Source: an uncultured Candidatus Saccharibacteria bacterium
Lineage (GTDB): Bacteria; Patescibacteriota; Saccharimonadia; Saccharimonadales; Saccharimonadaceae
Reading direction: 5' to 3'
Length of the DNA stretch: 14,806 nt
Assembly: GCA_938041555.1 (NCBI GenBank)
Contig: CALIAC010000032.1
Location: 1-14,806 of the forward strand
The position numbers were made by a program, and so were the translations under genes. The notes below the pieces were generated by a model. It saw only the letters and a program-made list of their open reading frames with translations, had not been told where the DNA came from and did not search any database. Positions 13,807-14,806 of the stretch are shown here, in pieces; position 1 is the first letter of the stretch; every line of letters starts with the position of its first letter.

Positions 13807-13816
13807 CGTATACGCT

Positions 13817-13825
13817 ATTATACCA
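13817..13825 (-). promoter_or_regulatory. Promoter of the speD operon
   Basis: On the - strand TGG-TATAAT is an exact extended -10 element, identical to the one before the prolyl isomerase gene. Ten bases separate it from ATG 13806, so the leader would be only about 4 nt. No -35 match or ribosome site is seen. Confidence 0.65.
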
Positions 13826-13862
13826 CTCTTGATGCGAGAGAGCGAACTGGCTATGCTTATAC

Positions 13863-13893
13863 CAAAAAACCAGCCAGAGTGGCTGGCTGGTTT
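13863..13893 (-). terminator. Rho-independent terminator between the membrane-anchored protein and speD
   Basis: Read on the - strand, AAACCAGCCA (13893-13884) pairs perfectly with TGGCTGGTTT (13876-13867), 10 bp with a 7-nt loop, and runs into six T residues. It lies 19 bp after the stop of the gene to its right and ends that transcript before the speD promoter. Confidence 0.92.
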
Positions 13894-13911
13894 ATTACGG
13901 TGTATGAATAA

Positions 13912-14583
13912 TTATGGCTCGAGAGTGTGCTGTGGCACGCCGGAGCTTGGCTCGTGCGAGTTGATTGCCAGCGGCACAACAAAACCCTGGTATTGCGCGA
14001 GTGTCACGACGTCTCCAGGCTGTAGCTCGTCGTGGGTGTCGCCATCAGTCAGGTAGAGCTCAGCAACGCGGGCCGATGCAGCATGAGTCACGCCATCTTG
14101 CTCGGACTTAGTATGGAATGCATCTGCTTCGGTAAGTGCAGCGATGTGCCGGTCTACCACAGTGCCGATGCTGTCGCCAGCCTCGACGGCTAGAGTAGTA
14201 ATACCATCTAGGTTGGCTGGTAGTTGAGGTTCTTCTGTGGTTTTGCCTTCCTCGTAGGCTTGGCGCTGGCTGAGGTAAGCGCTATACGCATCGACTAGCC
14301 GGGCAGCCTGCTCTTCGGGGGTGGGTTGATGCTCAGCTTGTGTGCTTGGGCTTTCCTTTCCGCCTAGATAGCGACGCCCAAGGAGCATAGCAGTTAAGCC
14401 AATACCAATGACACCTAGCACAGTGCGCCGTGAAGCTATTGTTAACTCAGGAGCTTCGTGTGCTTTGTGTGGTGTAGGCTCTACCAAGTGAGGGTACTTG
14501 CCATCACCATATTTTTTATAATTGGGTGTTGGTGAAGAATCTAGGGCTTTTCGACCCCTGTTTGTTCTCTGTTGTGTATGCAT
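13912..14583 (-). CDS. Unknown protein with a single N-terminal-half membrane anchor
   Basis: From ATG 14583 the product has 223 residues. A basic, polar, Pro-containing segment (1-50) precedes a single membrane helix (about 53-68, flanked by RR on both sides). A Gln/Glu-rich linker (75-120) and a small C-terminal domain (about 125-210) follow. That domain contains AVEAGDSIGTVVDRH (132-146) and ELQPGDVVTLAQYQGFVVPL (186-205). These phrases recall LysM-like or SAF-like folds, but the match is too weak to name. Topology is probably N-in, with the C-terminal domain outside. The frame runs back to 14655, but those 24 residues overlap a -10 box (TATAGT on the - strand, 14598-14593) and lack a ribosome site, so ATG 14583 is preferred. 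A strong terminator follows. Confidence 0.7.
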   Translation of the reverse strand: MHTQQRTNRGRKALDSSPTPNYKKYGDGKYPHLVEPTPHKAHEAPELTIASRRTVLGVIGIGLTAMLLGRRYLGGKESPSTQAEHQPTPEEQAARLVDAYSAYLSQRQAYEEGKTTEEPQLPANLDGITTLAVEAGDSIGTVVDRHIAALTEADAFHTKSEQDGVTHAASARVAELYLTDGDTHDELQPGDVVTLAQYQGFVVPLAINSHEPSSGVPQHTLEP

Positions 14584-14592
14584 AGTCCATTC

Positions 14593-14598
14593 ACTATA
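14593..14598 (-). promoter_or_regulatory. -10 box of the membrane-anchored protein gene
   Basis: On the - strand TATAGT (five of six matches) lies 9 nt before ATG 14583. No convincing -35 or ribosome site. The leader would be about 3 nt, in line with the other nearly leaderless genes here. Confidence 0.4.
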
Positions 14599-14641
14599 CA
14601 ACAGAGGTCGCAAAAAGGGAAGAGGAAAATGGCAAAATAAC

Positions 14642-14720
14642 GCACAATATTGCATAATGTGCCCAAAAACAGGGGTAATAACATATAATACACAATATTA
14701 TACATAATTATGCAATAATA
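14642..14720. repeat. AT-rich region with repeated palindromic words
   Basis: CACAATATT occurs at 14643-14651 and again at 14691-14699 in the same direction. The first copy lies within an imperfect palindrome, GCACA...TGTGC (14642-14662, 21 bp). The second is followed by a second AT-rich run containing CATAATTATG. The region is upstream of the - strand gene that starts at 14583 and may hold operators. From 14721 to the end of the window I see no gene. Confidence 0.35.
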
Positions 14721-14806
14721 TATCTTGTTACACATACGCAAACGCCAATATCTTACAGCCCGGTGGCTTACTTCATACTCTTTCTGGTGTTAGCTTGGCT
14801 ACATAA

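Noticed and set aside
14721..14806. Possible gene end on the - strand entering from the right edge
   Set aside because: Only about a dozen codons before a stop and no recognisable protein; cannot be supported.
1..14806. CRISPR arrays, tRNA or rRNA genes, insertion sequences, att sites
   Set aside because: None of the expected repeats, conserved RNA motifs or transposase motifs were seen.

Overview
The window reads as chromosomal DNA of a Patescibacteria/CPR bacterium, most likely Candidatus Saccharibacteria (TM7). The grounds are the gene mix (LssY_C membrane protein, short HrcA, and a SpeD / DUF4178 / membrane-fused aminopropyltransferase cluster), many small lineage-specific proteins, and promoters placed directly on start codons. 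TGA is used as a stop, so this is not one of the UGA-recoding CPR lineages. The taxon is an inference. No rRNA, tRNA, CRISPR array or insertion sequence was recognised.

Left part (1-4006, + strand): the 3' end of an unknown gene; an expressed-looking half of lepA (EF4) that lacks the GTPase domain; an unknown gene behind it; then a guanylate kinase overlapping by 4 nt an LssY_C-domain membrane protein.

Middle (4007-5440): a hairpin-promoter arrangement in front of two tandem small genes. Their N-termini are related and share an S-Y-I-P-K-Q-C-x2-C-P motif. A 220-bp gene-free stretch with inverted repeats follows.

Heat-shock locus (5394-9702, + strand): hrcA, grpE, an unknown membrane protein, and dnaK. 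hrcA has a CIRCE operator laid over its -35 box and looks leaderless. dnaK has two tandem CIRCE operators, one on the promoter and one at the start of the transcript. HrcA is about 100 residues shorter than usual. HrcA binding at these CIRCE sites would control hrcA and dnaK; grpE has no visible CIRCE and its own extended -10 promoter.

Right part (9763-14583, - strand): a strong hairpin separates dnaK from a convergent pair, a nitrilase-superfamily hydrolase overlapping an FKBP-type prolyl isomerase. Further right is a three-gene operon: speD (pyruvoyl AdoMet decarboxylase), a DUF4178 protein with one membrane helix, and a 7-TM protein fused to a spermidine-synthase domain. Together these would make decarboxylated AdoMet and use it for aminopropyl transfer at the membrane. 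A clear Rho-independent terminator separates this operon from an upstream membrane-anchored protein. The last ~150 bp are AT-rich with repeated operator-like words.

Throughout, two classes of start are visible: genes with an AGGAG-type ribosome site (grpE, dnaK and the two unknown genes at 1294 and 6753), and genes whose -10 box ends 6-10 nt before the start codon (lepA fragment, hrcA, fkp, the hydrolase, speD, probably gmk and the CxxC gene), implying leaderless or nearly leaderless mRNAs.
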